DNA of 38,238 bases from assembly GCA_028226735.1 (NCBI GenBank), contig JAOIYV010000008.1:1-38238 (forward strand), in the 5' to 3' direction. Origin of the DNA: Candidatus Pelagibacter sp. GTDB taxonomy: Bacteria; Pseudomonadota; Alphaproteobacteria; Pelagibacterales; Pelagibacteraceae. A program made the position numbers and the translations under genes. Below, piece after piece: positions 24,100-33,009 of the stretch. The notes under the pieces were generated by a model. That model did no database searches. It saw only the letters and a list, made by a program, of their open reading frames with translations, and had not been told where the DNA came from. How positions within the stretch are numbered: the stretch's first letter is position 1; the number at the start of each line of letters is the position of its first letter.

Positions 24100-24783
24100 T
24101 TATTTAAAGCTTTTTAATCTATATTCCCAATCACCCATTCTAGAGTATTTTACTCTAAGAATTAGTCCTGTGTTTTTATCGAACCATATATCGAAATTTA
24201 ATTTTTTTTCATCAGGAAGATTTTGATTTTTTGATCTAAGCTTAAAGTGTTCAGTTTCATAGTCTTTACCATAAAGTTCAATTATTTCTTTCGCAACAAA
24301 TGTTACCACTTGCTCTTTTATGCTGCCTGACACAGGACTGATTTGGCTTTCCACCTGAAGTAATTTATGATTCCACCAATTTCCTATAATATTATTTATA
24401 TTTGCTTCTCCTGAATAAGATGAGCCTTTAATCTTAAACTTATTACTTTTATTATCCAATGTAAGATTCACAAATTTTTCTTTTTTATTTTGTTTTGTTT
24501 TAGAATTAAAAGAAATTAGTTTATCTTTTTTATATTTTTCTTCTCCGTAGCCCTCTACATCAAATATAGTAGCCCCTAATATTTTTACTGTAAATTTAAT
24601 TTGGTTTGTTACTTGTAGGCTATCTTTTTTTTTTTCAAAAAAATAATAATTATATCCGATTAATTCATTATTTCTAAAAATTTCCATCTTAATTTCTTTT
24701 AGATTTTTATAATGCGAAATGTGAGCATTCAAACCTGAGGAAATTAAAAGAAATAAGATTGTACTAATCAAAATTTTTTTCAT
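24100..24783 (-). CDS. exported protein, DUF6134/DUF3108-like beta-rich
   Basis: 227-aa protein with a clear signal peptide (MKKILISTILFLLISSGLNA). The mature part is beta-strand rich: NNELIGYNYYFFEKK, LQVTNQIKFTVKILGATIFDVEGYGEE, then DIWFDKNTGLILRVKYSRMGDWEYRL. The pattern, a polypeptide with G-x-x-x-Y-x-F, then strands and a closing L-x-V-x-Y segment, resembles DUF6134/DUF3108 periplasmic proteins, though I cannot separate these families by eye. It could bind a lipid or polysaccharide; that is speculation. It is convergent with pmbA across 8 bp. Confidence 0.6.
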   Translation of the reverse strand: MKKILISTILFLLISSGLNAHISHYKNLKEIKMEIFRNNELIGYNYYFFEKKKDSLQVTNQIKFTVKILGATIFDVEGYGEEKYKKDKLISFNSKTKQNKKEKFVNLTLDNKSNKFKIKGSSYSGEANINNIIGNWWNHKLLQVESQISPVSGSIKEQVVTFVAKEIIELYGKDYETEHFKLRSKNQNLPDEKKLNFDIWFDKNTGLILRVKYSRMGDWEYRLKSFK

Positions 24784-24824
24784 ATTAGAATAAGAATAAT
24801 AGACTTTCTTTTTTTGTGAAAGAG

Positions 24825-24830
24825 TATAAT
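24825..24830 (+). promoter_or_regulatory. candidate -10 box for the YczE-like gene
   Basis: A perfect TATAAT ends 10 bp before the ATG at 24841, within the 57-bp divergent gap. It implies a leader of only a few bases; no clear -35. Confidence 0.3.
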
Positions 24831-24840
24831 TAGTAATGAC

Positions 24841-25488
24841 ATGTTTTTGTCTATAAAAAAAGTTCCAAAAGTTTCATGGAGCTCGGATAAACCTTTAAAT
24901 TTAAAACCAAAAATCTCAACTTTCTTTTTTTTATGTTTTGGTCTAATGCTTTTTGGATTGGGTGAAGGGCTATTAATAGTTTCAGCAGCGGGAGCTTCAC
25001 CATGGAGTGTTTTAGCACAAGGTATCTATTTAAATGTGGGTCTTTCAGTTGGAATAATCACTATATTTATAAGTGTAGGAGTTTTAATTTTATGGCTGCC
25101 GTTAAATCAAAAACCAGGAATTGGTACAATTCTAAATGCCTTAATTATTGGTTTGATGATAGATGTTTGTATTAAATTTGTGCCTGCACCAGAAAATTAT
25201 ATTTCTCAATTATTTTTAGCTGTCCTAGCTGTGCTTACAGTGGGATTGGGTGGTGGAATTTATTTAGTTGCAAACTTAGGAGCAGGTCCAAGAGATGGGC
25301 TAATGATAGGATTACAAAAAAAAACAAATTTACCAATAGCAGCTGTTCGAGCTTCACTTGAAATATCAGTAATGTCTATTGGCTGGTATTTAGGTGGAAC
25401 AGTAGGCATTGGAACTTTATTATTTGCTTTTGGAATTGGTCCTGCAGTTGCTTTAAGTTTATATTTTGTTGGAAAGTTTTTTAATTAA
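24841..25488 (+). CDS. YczE/YitT-like integral membrane protein
   Basis: 215-aa protein with about five to six transmembrane segments. The first carries GLMLFGLGEGLLIVSAAGASPWSVLAQG, where the G-A-S-P-W turn is a hallmark of YczE-type proteins. A second internal copy reads GGGIYLVANLGAGPRDGLMIGLQ, with the equivalent G-A-G-P-R-D turn, and GTLLFAFGIGPAVALSLYF ends it. The internal duplication is visible by eye. Function of the family is not established; transport has been proposed. Its stop is packed with the bipA stop in TTAA. Confidence 0.78.
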   Translation: MFLSIKKVPKVSWSSDKPLNLKPKISTFFFLCFGLMLFGLGEGLLIVSAAGASPWSVLAQGIYLNVGLSVGIITIFISVGVLILWLPLNQKPGIGTILNALIIGLMIDVCIKFVPAPENYISQLFLAVLAVLTVGLGGGIYLVANLGAGPRDGLMIGLQKKTNLPIAAVRASLEISVMSIGWYLGGTVGIGTLLFAFGIGPAVALSLYFVGKFFN

Positions 25489-27311
25489 AGTGGTGTACCA
25501 GATTTCTCATTTTTTTTTCTATCATTGGGATTAAGAATTGCTTTTCTCAATCTAAGAGATTTAGGAGTAATTTCTAATGCTTCATCCGTGTTTAGCATAC
25601 TTAACTGCTCTGCAATTGACATCTGCCTAACAGGGGTAAGTACTACATTCTCATCAGTTCCTTGGGTTCTCATATTTGTTAATTGTTTACCTTTCATAAC
25701 GTTAATAATCATATCACCAGGTTTTGGAGCTAACCCAACAATCATTCCTTCATAAACTGGGTCATTGTGAGTTACAAACATTTCACCTCTTGCCTGTAAG
25801 TTAAATATTGCAAAGGCAACAGCTTTGCCTGTCGCCATTGAAATTAAAGCACCATTTTTTCTTCCATCCATCTCACCTTCAAATTTTCCATAACCATGAA
25901 ACAACCTATTAATAACACCAGTGCCTTTGGTTAAAGTTAAAAATCTACTTGTGTAACCCATTAAACCCCTTGTTGGTGCGTGAAAGATTAATCTTTTTTT
26001 ATCTTTTCCAGTATCTTTAAGATCAAGTAATTTACCTTTTCTTCTATTCATCGAGTCAATTATTTTTGAAGAAAACTCTTCATCTAAATCAACTGTTATT
26101 TCCTCAATAGGTTCTAATTTATTTCCATTATTATCTTCTTGGTATAAAACTTTTGGAGGGCTTACTGTCATCTCAAAACCTTCGCGTCTCATTTGTGTCA
26201 GTAAAATTTCAAGCATCAACTCTCCTCTACCGCTAATTACAAAAGAATCTACATTTGTGTTTTGAGAAAAAGTTATTCCAACATTGTTTTGAGCTTCTTG
26301 AACTAATCTATCTCTAATCTGGGTACTGGTTAGTTTCTTACCTTCAGTTCCTGCTAGAGGTGAACTATTAACACTTATTGTAATAGACATAGTTGGAGGA
26401 TCTATTGGCGTTGCAGGAATAGGTTCATTTAGTTCAGGATCACAAATAGTATCAGCAACATTAGCTTTTTCTAAACCAGCAATTACAACAATATCTCCAG
26501 CTTCTCCAATTTCAATAGGTACTTTCTTTGTACCTTCATATCTAAAAATTTTTGTTAATTTACCCTCATCTACTTTTTCTCCTTTAAGATTTATTGCTTT
26601 AATAGGCTGATTAGCTTTTGCAGTACCTTGCGATATTCTTCCGACTAAACTTCTTCCTAAAAAGCTATCTGCATATAACAATGTAGATAACATTGCGAAA
26701 GGTTTTTTCTTATCAAGCTCTGCTGGTTTAACATGTTCCATAATTAAATCTAGTAGTGGGTGAAGGTTTTCTCTTGGACCATCGACTTCTTTACTTGCCC
26801 ATCCAGATCTACCACTTGCATATAAAACAGGAAAATCTAATTGTTCTTCATTTGCATCTAAACTAACAAACAGATCAAATGTTTCGTCTAAAACTTCATT
26901 AGCTCTCTGATCAGCTTTATCTAATTTGTTGATTACAACAATTGGTTTTAATCCTTGTTTAAGAGCTTTAGCTAATACAAACTTTGTTTGTGGCATTACA
27001 CCTTCAGCTGAATCAATTAGTAGTAAAGCTCCATCGGCCATACTTAAAACTCTTTCTACTTCTGCTGCAAAGTCTCTGTGACCAGGTGTGTCTATAATAT
27101 TTACTCTTGATCCTTGCCAATCGATTGAGGCTGGTTTAGCCAAAATAGTAATTCCTCTTTCTTTTTCTAATTCTCCAGAATCCATTAACCTTTCATCCAC
27201 AACTTCATTCTCTCTAAACGAGCCACTTTGTTTCATTAAATTGTCGATCATAGTTGTCTTACCGTGGTCAACGTGGGCAATAATTGTGATGTTTCGAATA
27301 TTGTTACTCAT
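25485..27311 (-). CDS. typA: translational GTPase TypA/BipA
   Basis: 608-aa ribosome-associated GTPase of the EF-G class, normal length. G1 is AHVDHGKTT (12-20), followed by ERGITILAK (switch I/G2), DTPGHRDF (G3), NKLDKADQRANEV (G4) and the BipA-specific YASGRSGWAS. The C-terminal region has RGELMLEILLTQMRREGFEM and the characteristic APTRGLMGYTSRFLTLTKGTG, and it ends in a Lys-rich tail. It assists 50S subunit assembly and stress adaptation, especially at low temperature. It diverges from the DEAD-box helicase gene, another RNA/ribosome factor, across 195 bp. Confidence 0.96.
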   Translation of the reverse strand: MSNNIRNITIIAHVDHGKTTMIDNLMKQSGSFRENEVVDERLMDSGELEKERGITILAKPASIDWQGSRVNIIDTPGHRDFAAEVERVLSMADGALLLIDSAEGVMPQTKFVLAKALKQGLKPIVVINKLDKADQRANEVLDETFDLFVSLDANEEQLDFPVLYASGRSGWASKEVDGPRENLHPLLDLIMEHVKPAELDKKKPFAMLSTLLYADSFLGRSLVGRISQGTAKANQPIKAINLKGEKVDEGKLTKIFRYEGTKKVPIEIGEAGDIVVIAGLEKANVADTICDPELNEPIPATPIDPPTMSITISVNSSPLAGTEGKKLTSTQIRDRLVQEAQNNVGITFSQNTNVDSFVISGRGELMLEILLTQMRREGFEMTVSPPKVLYQEDNNGNKLEPIEEITVDLDEEFSSKIIDSMNRRKGKLLDLKDTGKDKKRLIFHAPTRGLMGYTSRFLTLTKGTGVINRLFHGYGKFEGEMDGRKNGALISMATGKAVAFAIFNLQARGEMFVTHNDPVYEGMIVGLAPKPGDMIINVMKGKQLTNMRTQGTDENVVLTPVRQMSIAEQLSMLNTDEALEITPKSLRLRKAILNPNDRKKNEKSGTPL

Positions 27312-27506
27312 AAATTGAGGCTCTTATACATGAATTGAGTCATTTGAAAACTTAAAAAAATTGATTATTTGCCTATTAAATAAGCTTTAATGAAAAATTC
27401 ATTTCTTGTGGTTCTGAGAAAAACATATAGATATCGCTATGTAAATTAGACGTATTAAAGGATTAAGAGCACATCTCCTTAAATTTTAAAAAATCTAAAT
27501 ATCTAA
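27312..27506. other. divergent intergenic region bipA / DEAD-box helicase, small inverted repeats
   Basis: 195 bp with no ORF. It holds a 6-bp perfect hairpin AATGAA / TTCATT (27389-27403), a 5-bp ACATA / TATGT (27423-27442) and AAGGA / TCCTT just before the helicase start. The helicase ATG has no Shine-Dalgarno. The long leader would suit cold-responsive control of an RNA helicase, but this is speculative and no known RNA family is recognised. Confidence 0.3.
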
Positions 27507-29144
27507 ATGGAAAATTTTAAATTATTAAAAATTGAAGATTCGTTAAAAAATTCATTACAGAAAATGAATTTTACAAAGCCGACACCAATTCAAGCTATGG
27601 CAATTCCAGTTGCATTAGAGGGAAAAGATGTTTTAGGCACCGCACAAACAGGTACTGGCAAAACACTTGCTTTTAGCATTCCATTAATAAATAAACTTAT
27701 ACTAGATAAAAATGCATTTGCATTAGTTATGTGTCCAACTAGAGAGCTAGCAACTCAAGTAATGGCAGCTATTAAAAGCATTATCAGTGATAAAATTAAC
27801 ATTAGAACAGCACTGTTGATCGGTGGAGAAGCTATGCAAAAACAACTTAGACAACTGAGTAATAGATCTAGAATAATAGTTGGTACACCTGGCAGAATAA
27901 ATGATCACTTAAAAAGAAAAAGTTTAAATCTTTCGGCTACAAAATATTTAGTATTAGATGAAACAGATAGAATGCTAGATATGGGTTTTACACCACAAAT
28001 AGAGATGATTTTAAAATTTGTACCAAAAAATCACCAAACATTATTGTTTTCAGCTACTTTACCTCAAAATATTCTAAGAATTTCAGAAAGATATTTGACT
28101 AAACCTGAAAGAATTTCTACAGGCTCAACGTCAATCCCAATTGCAAAAATTAAACAAGAAACACTTCAAGTTTTTAAAGAAAATAAATATGATGAATTAA
28201 TAGATCAGTTTTTATCCAGAAAGGGATCAATTTTAGTTTTTGTGAAAACTAAAAGAGGTGCTGATAAAATGGTTAAGCGTCTTAAAGAAGAAGGTCATTC
28301 GGCAGATGCTATACACGGAGATCTTCGCCAAAGTAAAAGAGACCGTGTAATTGCTTCATTTAGAAAAGGAATTAAAAGAATATTAATAGCAACAGATGTT
28401 GCTGCCAGAGGATTAGATATTCCATTAATTCAACATGTAATAAACTATGATTTACCCCAAGTACCTGAGGACTATGTACACAGGATTGGAAGAACTGCTA
28501 GAGCAGGATCAGAGGGTTCCGCTTTAACTTTTCTTACACCAGATGATAGATCAATGTGGAATTCAATTAGTAAATTAATCGATCCAAATTTTAAACCTGC
28601 GCCAGGCAAATCTAGAAATAATTATCAGGGAAAAAAAAGAGGTAAAGCCCCATATAATAAAAAAAGAAAATTTAAAGACGAAAAAAGATCGAGTTTTGGT
28701 GACAAGAAAAAGTTCTTTAAAAAAGACGATTCTAGAAAATCGAGTTTTGGTGACAAGAAAAAGTTCTTTAAAAAAGACGATTCTAGAAAATCGAGTTTTG
28801 GTGACAAGAAAAAGTTCTTTAAAAAAGACGATTCTAGAAAATCGAGTTTTGGTGACAAGAAAAAGTTCTTTAAAAAAGACGATTCTAGAAAATCGAGTTT
28901 TGGTGACAAGAAAAAGTTCTTTAAAAAAGACGATTCTAGAAAATCGAGTTTTGGTGATCAATCAAAACCATCAGGCTTTACTAATAATCCTAAATATTTT
29001 GGAAAAGAAATATCTGATAATTCGACAGTAAATTTGGATAAAGATGGCTTTAGATTTAAAAGGAAAAAAAAATTTAAAAGTAGAAATAGCAGGCCTAAAA
29101 ATTTTACTTTCAAAAAACATAGTCAAAAAAGAGCTAAAATCTAG
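27507..29144 (+). CDS. DEAD-box RNA helicase (RhlE-like) with repeat-containing basic tail
   Basis: 545-aa ATP-dependent RNA helicase. Motifs in order: Q motif PTPIQ, Walker A AQTGTGKT (46-53), PTRELATQ (77-84), VGTPGR, motif II as DETD (151-154, Thr in place of Ala), SAT, LVFVKTKRGAD, ATDVAARGLDIP and HRIGRTARAG. The core ends near residue 360. The tail is very basic and contains five perfect 17-residue repeats (SSFGDKKKFFKKDDSRK, residues 395-479) plus a five-residue start of a sixth. Such tails bind RNA non-specifically, and the helicases act in ribosome assembly and mRNA decay. Its stop is packed into CTAG with a small convergent ORF. Confidence 0.95.
   Translation: MENFKLLKIEDSLKNSLQKMNFTKPTPIQAMAIPVALEGKDVLGTAQTGTGKTLAFSIPLINKLILDKNAFALVMCPTRELATQVMAAIKSIISDKINIRTALLIGGEAMQKQLRQLSNRSRIIVGTPGRINDHLKRKSLNLSATKYLVLDETDRMLDMGFTPQIEMILKFVPKNHQTLLFSATLPQNILRISERYLTKPERISTGSTSIPIAKIKQETLQVFKENKYDELIDQFLSRKGSILVFVKTKRGADKMVKRLKEEGHSADAIHGDLRQSKRDRVIASFRKGIKRILIATDVAARGLDIPLIQHVINYDLPQVPEDYVHRIGRTARAGSEGSALTFLTPDDRSMWNSISKLIDPNFKPAPGKSRNNYQGKKRGKAPYNKKRKFKDEKRSSFGDKKKFFKKDDSRKSSFGDKKKFFKKDDSRKSSFGDKKKFFKKDDSRKSSFGDKKKFFKKDDSRKSSFGDKKKFFKKDDSRKSSFGDQSKPSGFTNNPKYFGKEISDNSTVNLDKDGFRFKRKKKFKSRNSRPKNFTFKKHSQKRAKI
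28689..28957 (+). repeat. perfect 51-bp tandem repeat, five copies plus 14 bp
   Basis: Units start at 28689, 28740, 28791, 28842 and 28893 and appear identical at every base. A sixth begins at 28944 and diverges after 14 bp. Each unit encodes 17 residues in the helicase tail. Because the unit is a multiple of three and lacks stops in some other frames, the array stays open on the opposite strand and in a shifted plus frame, creating false ORFs. Confidence 0.97.
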
Positions 29145-29254
29145 GATTTTTTAGATTTTTCTTTTTTAAGTTTTCTTTTTTCTTTTAAACTTAATTTAGG
29201 TTTTTTACTAACACTTGAATCTTTAAATGATTTTCCACTGTATCTTTTTGACAT
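29141..29254 (-). CDS. 37-aa basic small protein
   Basis: ATG at 29254 to TAG at 29141. The product begins MSKRYSGKSFKDSSVSKKP and continues as a Lys-rich helix (LKEKRKLKKEK core). It lies convergent to the helicase, with both TAG codons packed into one CTAG, the same overlap seen at four other junctions here, which argues for a real gene. No Shine-Dalgarno. The basic composition suggests RNA or ribosome contact, but I recognise no family, and Lys-rich ORFs arise easily in AT-rich DNA. Confidence 0.5.
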   Translation of the reverse strand: MSKRYSGKSFKDSSVSKKPKLSLKEKRKLKKEKSKKS

Positions 29255-29343
29255 GTGTAATTTTATAATAATTTAGGTGTATGTTAAACTAAATAAAATA
29301 CATGAATTTATTAAAAATAATTTAAAAGTTTAAACAATTTTTA

Positions 29344-29352
29344 TGCTATATT
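29344..29352 (+). promoter_or_regulatory. extended -10 promoter candidate, methyltransferase-like gene
   Basis: TGCTATATT has an extended -10 (TG-N-TATATT) that ends 7 bp before the ATG at 29360. The transcription start would fall on or next to the start codon, giving a leaderless mRNA. A TATAAT overlaps the ATG itself and is too close to be used. Confidence 0.35.
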
Positions 29353-29359
29353 TCTTATA

Positions 29360-30028
29360 ATGAATTCAATATTTGCAATCAATCACTTCAAATTTATCGA
29401 TAGATTAGTTTTGAATAAAAGAAAAGAAATGATAGATATTATTAACTATCAGTTAAAAAATACTGAGATAGTTGACGCTCTAGACATTGGATCAACTAGT
29501 GATCAAAAATTTAAAAGTAGTAATTTTTTGATAAAAAATATTAATAATATAAGATATTTTAAATCAATTTCAGATCAAGTTATAAAAGATAAATTTTTTT
29601 CTTACAGTTTAGTAAAATCTATAACTGATGATTTTTCTGATGAAGAAATAAATAAATTTAAATCAGATTTGGTAATTTCAAACGCTACTATAGAACATGT
29701 TGGAAGTTTGGAAAATCAAATAAAAATGGTTTCAAATATCATAAGATTATCTAAAAAATTTTTTATTTTAACAACACCTAATCGATTTTATCCTATTGAT
29801 TTTCATACAAAGTTACCATTAATTCATTGGTTGCCAAAAAAAATTCATAGAAAATTGCTAAATATATTAAGCTTAAAATTTTTTGCAAAAGAAGATAACT
29901 TAAATTTAATGTCTGAAAGTGATTTAAAGTTAAGTTTAAATAATGACAATATTAAAAATTATAAAATTTTGTATATTCGACTATTTGGATTTAAGTCAAA
30001 TTTTTTAGTCTTTGGGGAAGTTAATTAA
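29360..30028 (+). CDS. class I SAM-dependent methyltransferase-like protein
   Basis: 222-aa protein. Motif I is VDALDIGSTSDQ (about residues 38-49), a variant of the usual D-x-G-x-G loop. Later SDLVISNATIEHVGSLENQI is a motif IV-type segment (N-x-T-I-E-H-V), common in methyltransferases of sugar/glycan loci, and FFILTTPNRFYPIDFHTKLPLIHWLPK follows, also typical of these. The substrate is unknown; surface polysaccharide modification is plausible. It stands alone, with its stop only 8 bp before the first copy of the groEL-tail repeat, so it may belong to an accessory patch. Confidence 0.72.
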   Translation: MNSIFAINHFKFIDRLVLNKRKEMIDIINYQLKNTEIVDALDIGSTSDQKFKSSNFLIKNINNIRYFKSISDQVIKDKFFSYSLVKSITDDFSDEEINKFKSDLVISNATIEHVGSLENQIKMVSNIIRLSKKFFILTTPNRFYPIDFHTKLPLIHWLPKKIHRKLLNILSLKFFAKEDNLNLMSESDLKLSLNNDNIKNYKILYIRLFGFKSNFLVFGEVN

Positions 30029-30035
30029 GTCAAAT

Positions 30036-30123
30036 TAAAAAAAACCCCCGAAACTTTCATTTCGAGGGTTTAAATTTTTCTAGGTAACTAGACTGTTTGG
30101 AAGTGGATTACATTCTCATTCCA
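30036..30123. repeat. displaced copy of the groEL 3' end plus terminator (R1)
   Basis: 88 bp matching 30834-30921 without gaps at about 93% identity (6 mismatches). On the minus strand it contains the last codons of groEL in altered form (GMRM then stop, against GMGM in the intact gene), the 3' UTR and the terminator hairpin. Outside these bounds the two copies share nothing. Confidence 0.93.
30037..30071 (-). terminator. intrinsic terminator, R1 copy
   Basis: On the minus strand a 12-bp stem (AAACCCUCGAAA with UUUCGGGGGUUU, one G-U) closes a 6-nt loop and is followed by eight U. It is nearly symmetrical, so on the plus strand it may also end the methyltransferase-like transcript, with a weaker U-tract. 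Confidence 0.8.
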
Positions 30124-30338
30124 TAACTAAAAAGATAAGTAAATATAACATTATTAAATGCCCGACATTGAAACGACATTGAAGTTAACTATTTTTTGAC
30201 CTCAAACACGGAAGCAACCGACATTGAATAATTGATATTCAATGTCAAGAATTACTGATTATTAGTGAGATGACTTCGTTTAAGAGTTGGGTTAAGATAA
30301 ATTTAATAATGTCTAAAGAAGTAGGATTAAATTAAGAT
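30124..30338. other. non-coding segment with GACATTGAA iterons and a perfect inverted repeat
   Basis: No ORF of note. CGACATTGAA occurs at 30163-30172, 30174-30183 and 30219-30228. The third begins an 11-bp perfect inverted repeat, GACATTGAATA / TATTCAATGTC with a 5-nt loop (30220-30246). The remainder is AT-rich, with an eight-codon ATG frame ending 3 bp before the next gene start. Promoter, operator or replication/recombination site are all possible. Confidence 0.8.
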
Positions 30339-30833
30339 ATGGGCAAATTTAATATTGATACATTTTTTGAAATATTATCAGGAAAAAATTTTGATCAATT
30401 AATTAAAAAAATGCCCGTGCTTCAAAAACCGGATTTTTTTTTTCAGTATGCTTTGGCAAAAGGTTATGGTTTTAAGGGATCTTTATATAATTTTAGCGAT
30501 GAAGCAGAACCATTCCCATTAAAAGAAAGATTTAAGCAAACAGATAAAAGACTTATTTATAAATCTATAGTGGAAATAGAAGATGGAGATGACAAAGGAG
30601 CATATGGAGTTTGTATTGGTTTGTTAACATCAAAAAGTATAGAAAATGTTTTTTTAATTTATAACTATTTTACCACTTCTACTTATGATTATCCTCAGGT
30701 GGTTAAAGTTTATAAAAAAGATAAAGTTCCCAAAACATTGGGTATTAAAAAAGATGTATCAAATATTATCAAAAAAGAACCATTTTTTACTCCATTTATA
30801 AAAAAGAAATTAGGTCAAAAAAAAACTTGGATA

Positions 30834-30836
<3 letters not shown>
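30339..30836 (+). CDS. orphan protein between groEL-tail repeats
   Basis: 165-aa soluble protein, family not recognised. It begins MGKFNIDTFFEILSGKNFDQ and has aromatic-rich and acidic patches (QKPDFFFQYALAKGYGF, IVEIEDGDDKGAYGVCIGLL, IYNYFTTSTYDYPQVVKVY) suggesting a compact alpha/beta fold, and a Lys-rich C-terminus. No signal peptide, membrane segment or nuclease/toxin motif is visible. The TAA stop (30834-30836) coincides with the first bases of the R2 repeat, so the native C-terminus may have been cut by the rearrangement. No Shine-Dalgarno; the start is chosen as the first ATG after an in-frame stop. Function unknown. Confidence 0.6.
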
Positions 30837-32591
<1,755 letters not shown>

Positions 32592-32595
32592 TTAA

Positions 32596-32886
32596 TTATT
32601 TTCCTGAAATACCCATAATGTCAGATTCTTTCATTATGCTATATTCTTTACCATCGATCTTAATTTCAGTTCCTGACCATTTGCCAAAAAGAACCTTGTC
32701 TCCAACTTTTACATCCATTGGAATTAATTTTCCATCTTCAGTTTTTGCACCACCGCCAACAGCAATAACCTTACCTTCTTGAGGCTTCTCTTGTGCTGTA
32801 TCAGGGATGATTATTCCACCAGCAGTTTTTTCGCTGCTGTCTAAAACTTCTATTAGAACTCTATCGTGTAGCGGTTTAAATTTCAT
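32596..32886 (-). CDS. groES: co-chaperonin GroES
   Basis: 96-aa heptameric lid of the GroEL chamber. The start at 32886 gives [16 protein letters not shown], the conserved N-terminus, and has a good AAAGGAG; a longer in-frame start (to 32913) would run into the promoter. The mobile loop is [20 protein letters not shown], followed by [24 protein letters not shown] and [10 protein letters not shown]. First gene of the groES-groEL operon, driven by a clear heat-shock promoter. Confidence 0.98.
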   Translation of the reverse strand: MKFKPLHDRVLIEVLDSSEKTAGGIIIPDTAQEKPQEGKVIAVGGGAKTEDGKLIPMDVKVGDKVLFGKWSGTEIKIDGKEYSIMKESDIMGISGK

Positions 32887-32910
32887 AAATTCTCCTTTTA
32901 ATATGCGACT

Positions 32911-32939
32911 CATATAGCTATTAGCACCACTATTTCAAG
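32911..32939 (-). promoter_or_regulatory. sigma-32 (RpoH) promoter of groES-groEL
   Basis: Minus strand CTTG (plus-strand 32936-32939, in CTTGAAAT) followed after 18 nt by CTATATG (32911-32917). This matches the alphaproteobacterial RpoH consensus CTTG-N17/18-CTATAT closely. The implied leader is about 18-24 nt and carries AAAGGAG but no hairpin. Confidence 0.8.
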
Positions 32940-33009
32940 GCTAGACTAAAAAAATATGTTGATTAAAAAACCAGAGAAATTGTGTTTTTTATGAGTTATA
33001 CCTCCCATA

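Noticed and set aside
28689..28957. CRISPR-like array
   Set aside because: The units are directly tandem with no unique spacers and lie in frame within a helicase gene.
28575..28961. Long open frames opposite to and shifted within the helicase repeat (also 28625-28909 minus and 28696-29031 plus)
   Set aside because: They are by-products of a 51-bp unit that is a multiple of three and free of stops in those frames; the products are pure repeats with no known domain, and the helicase frame is clearly the coding one.
29356..29361. TATAAT directly at the ATG of the methyltransferase-like gene
   Set aside because: As a -10 it would start transcription inside the gene; the extended -10 at 29344-29352 fits better.
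30309..30335. Eight-codon leader peptide ending 3 bp before the 165-codon ORF
   Set aside because: No SD, no regulatory-peptide pattern (no run of a single amino acid) and such short frames are common by chance.
30124..30338. tRNA, integron attC site or small toxin gene in the 310-bp gap
   Set aside because: No cloverleaf, no R-box pairs and no ORF longer than about 13 codons there; only the iteron/palindrome signal is supported.
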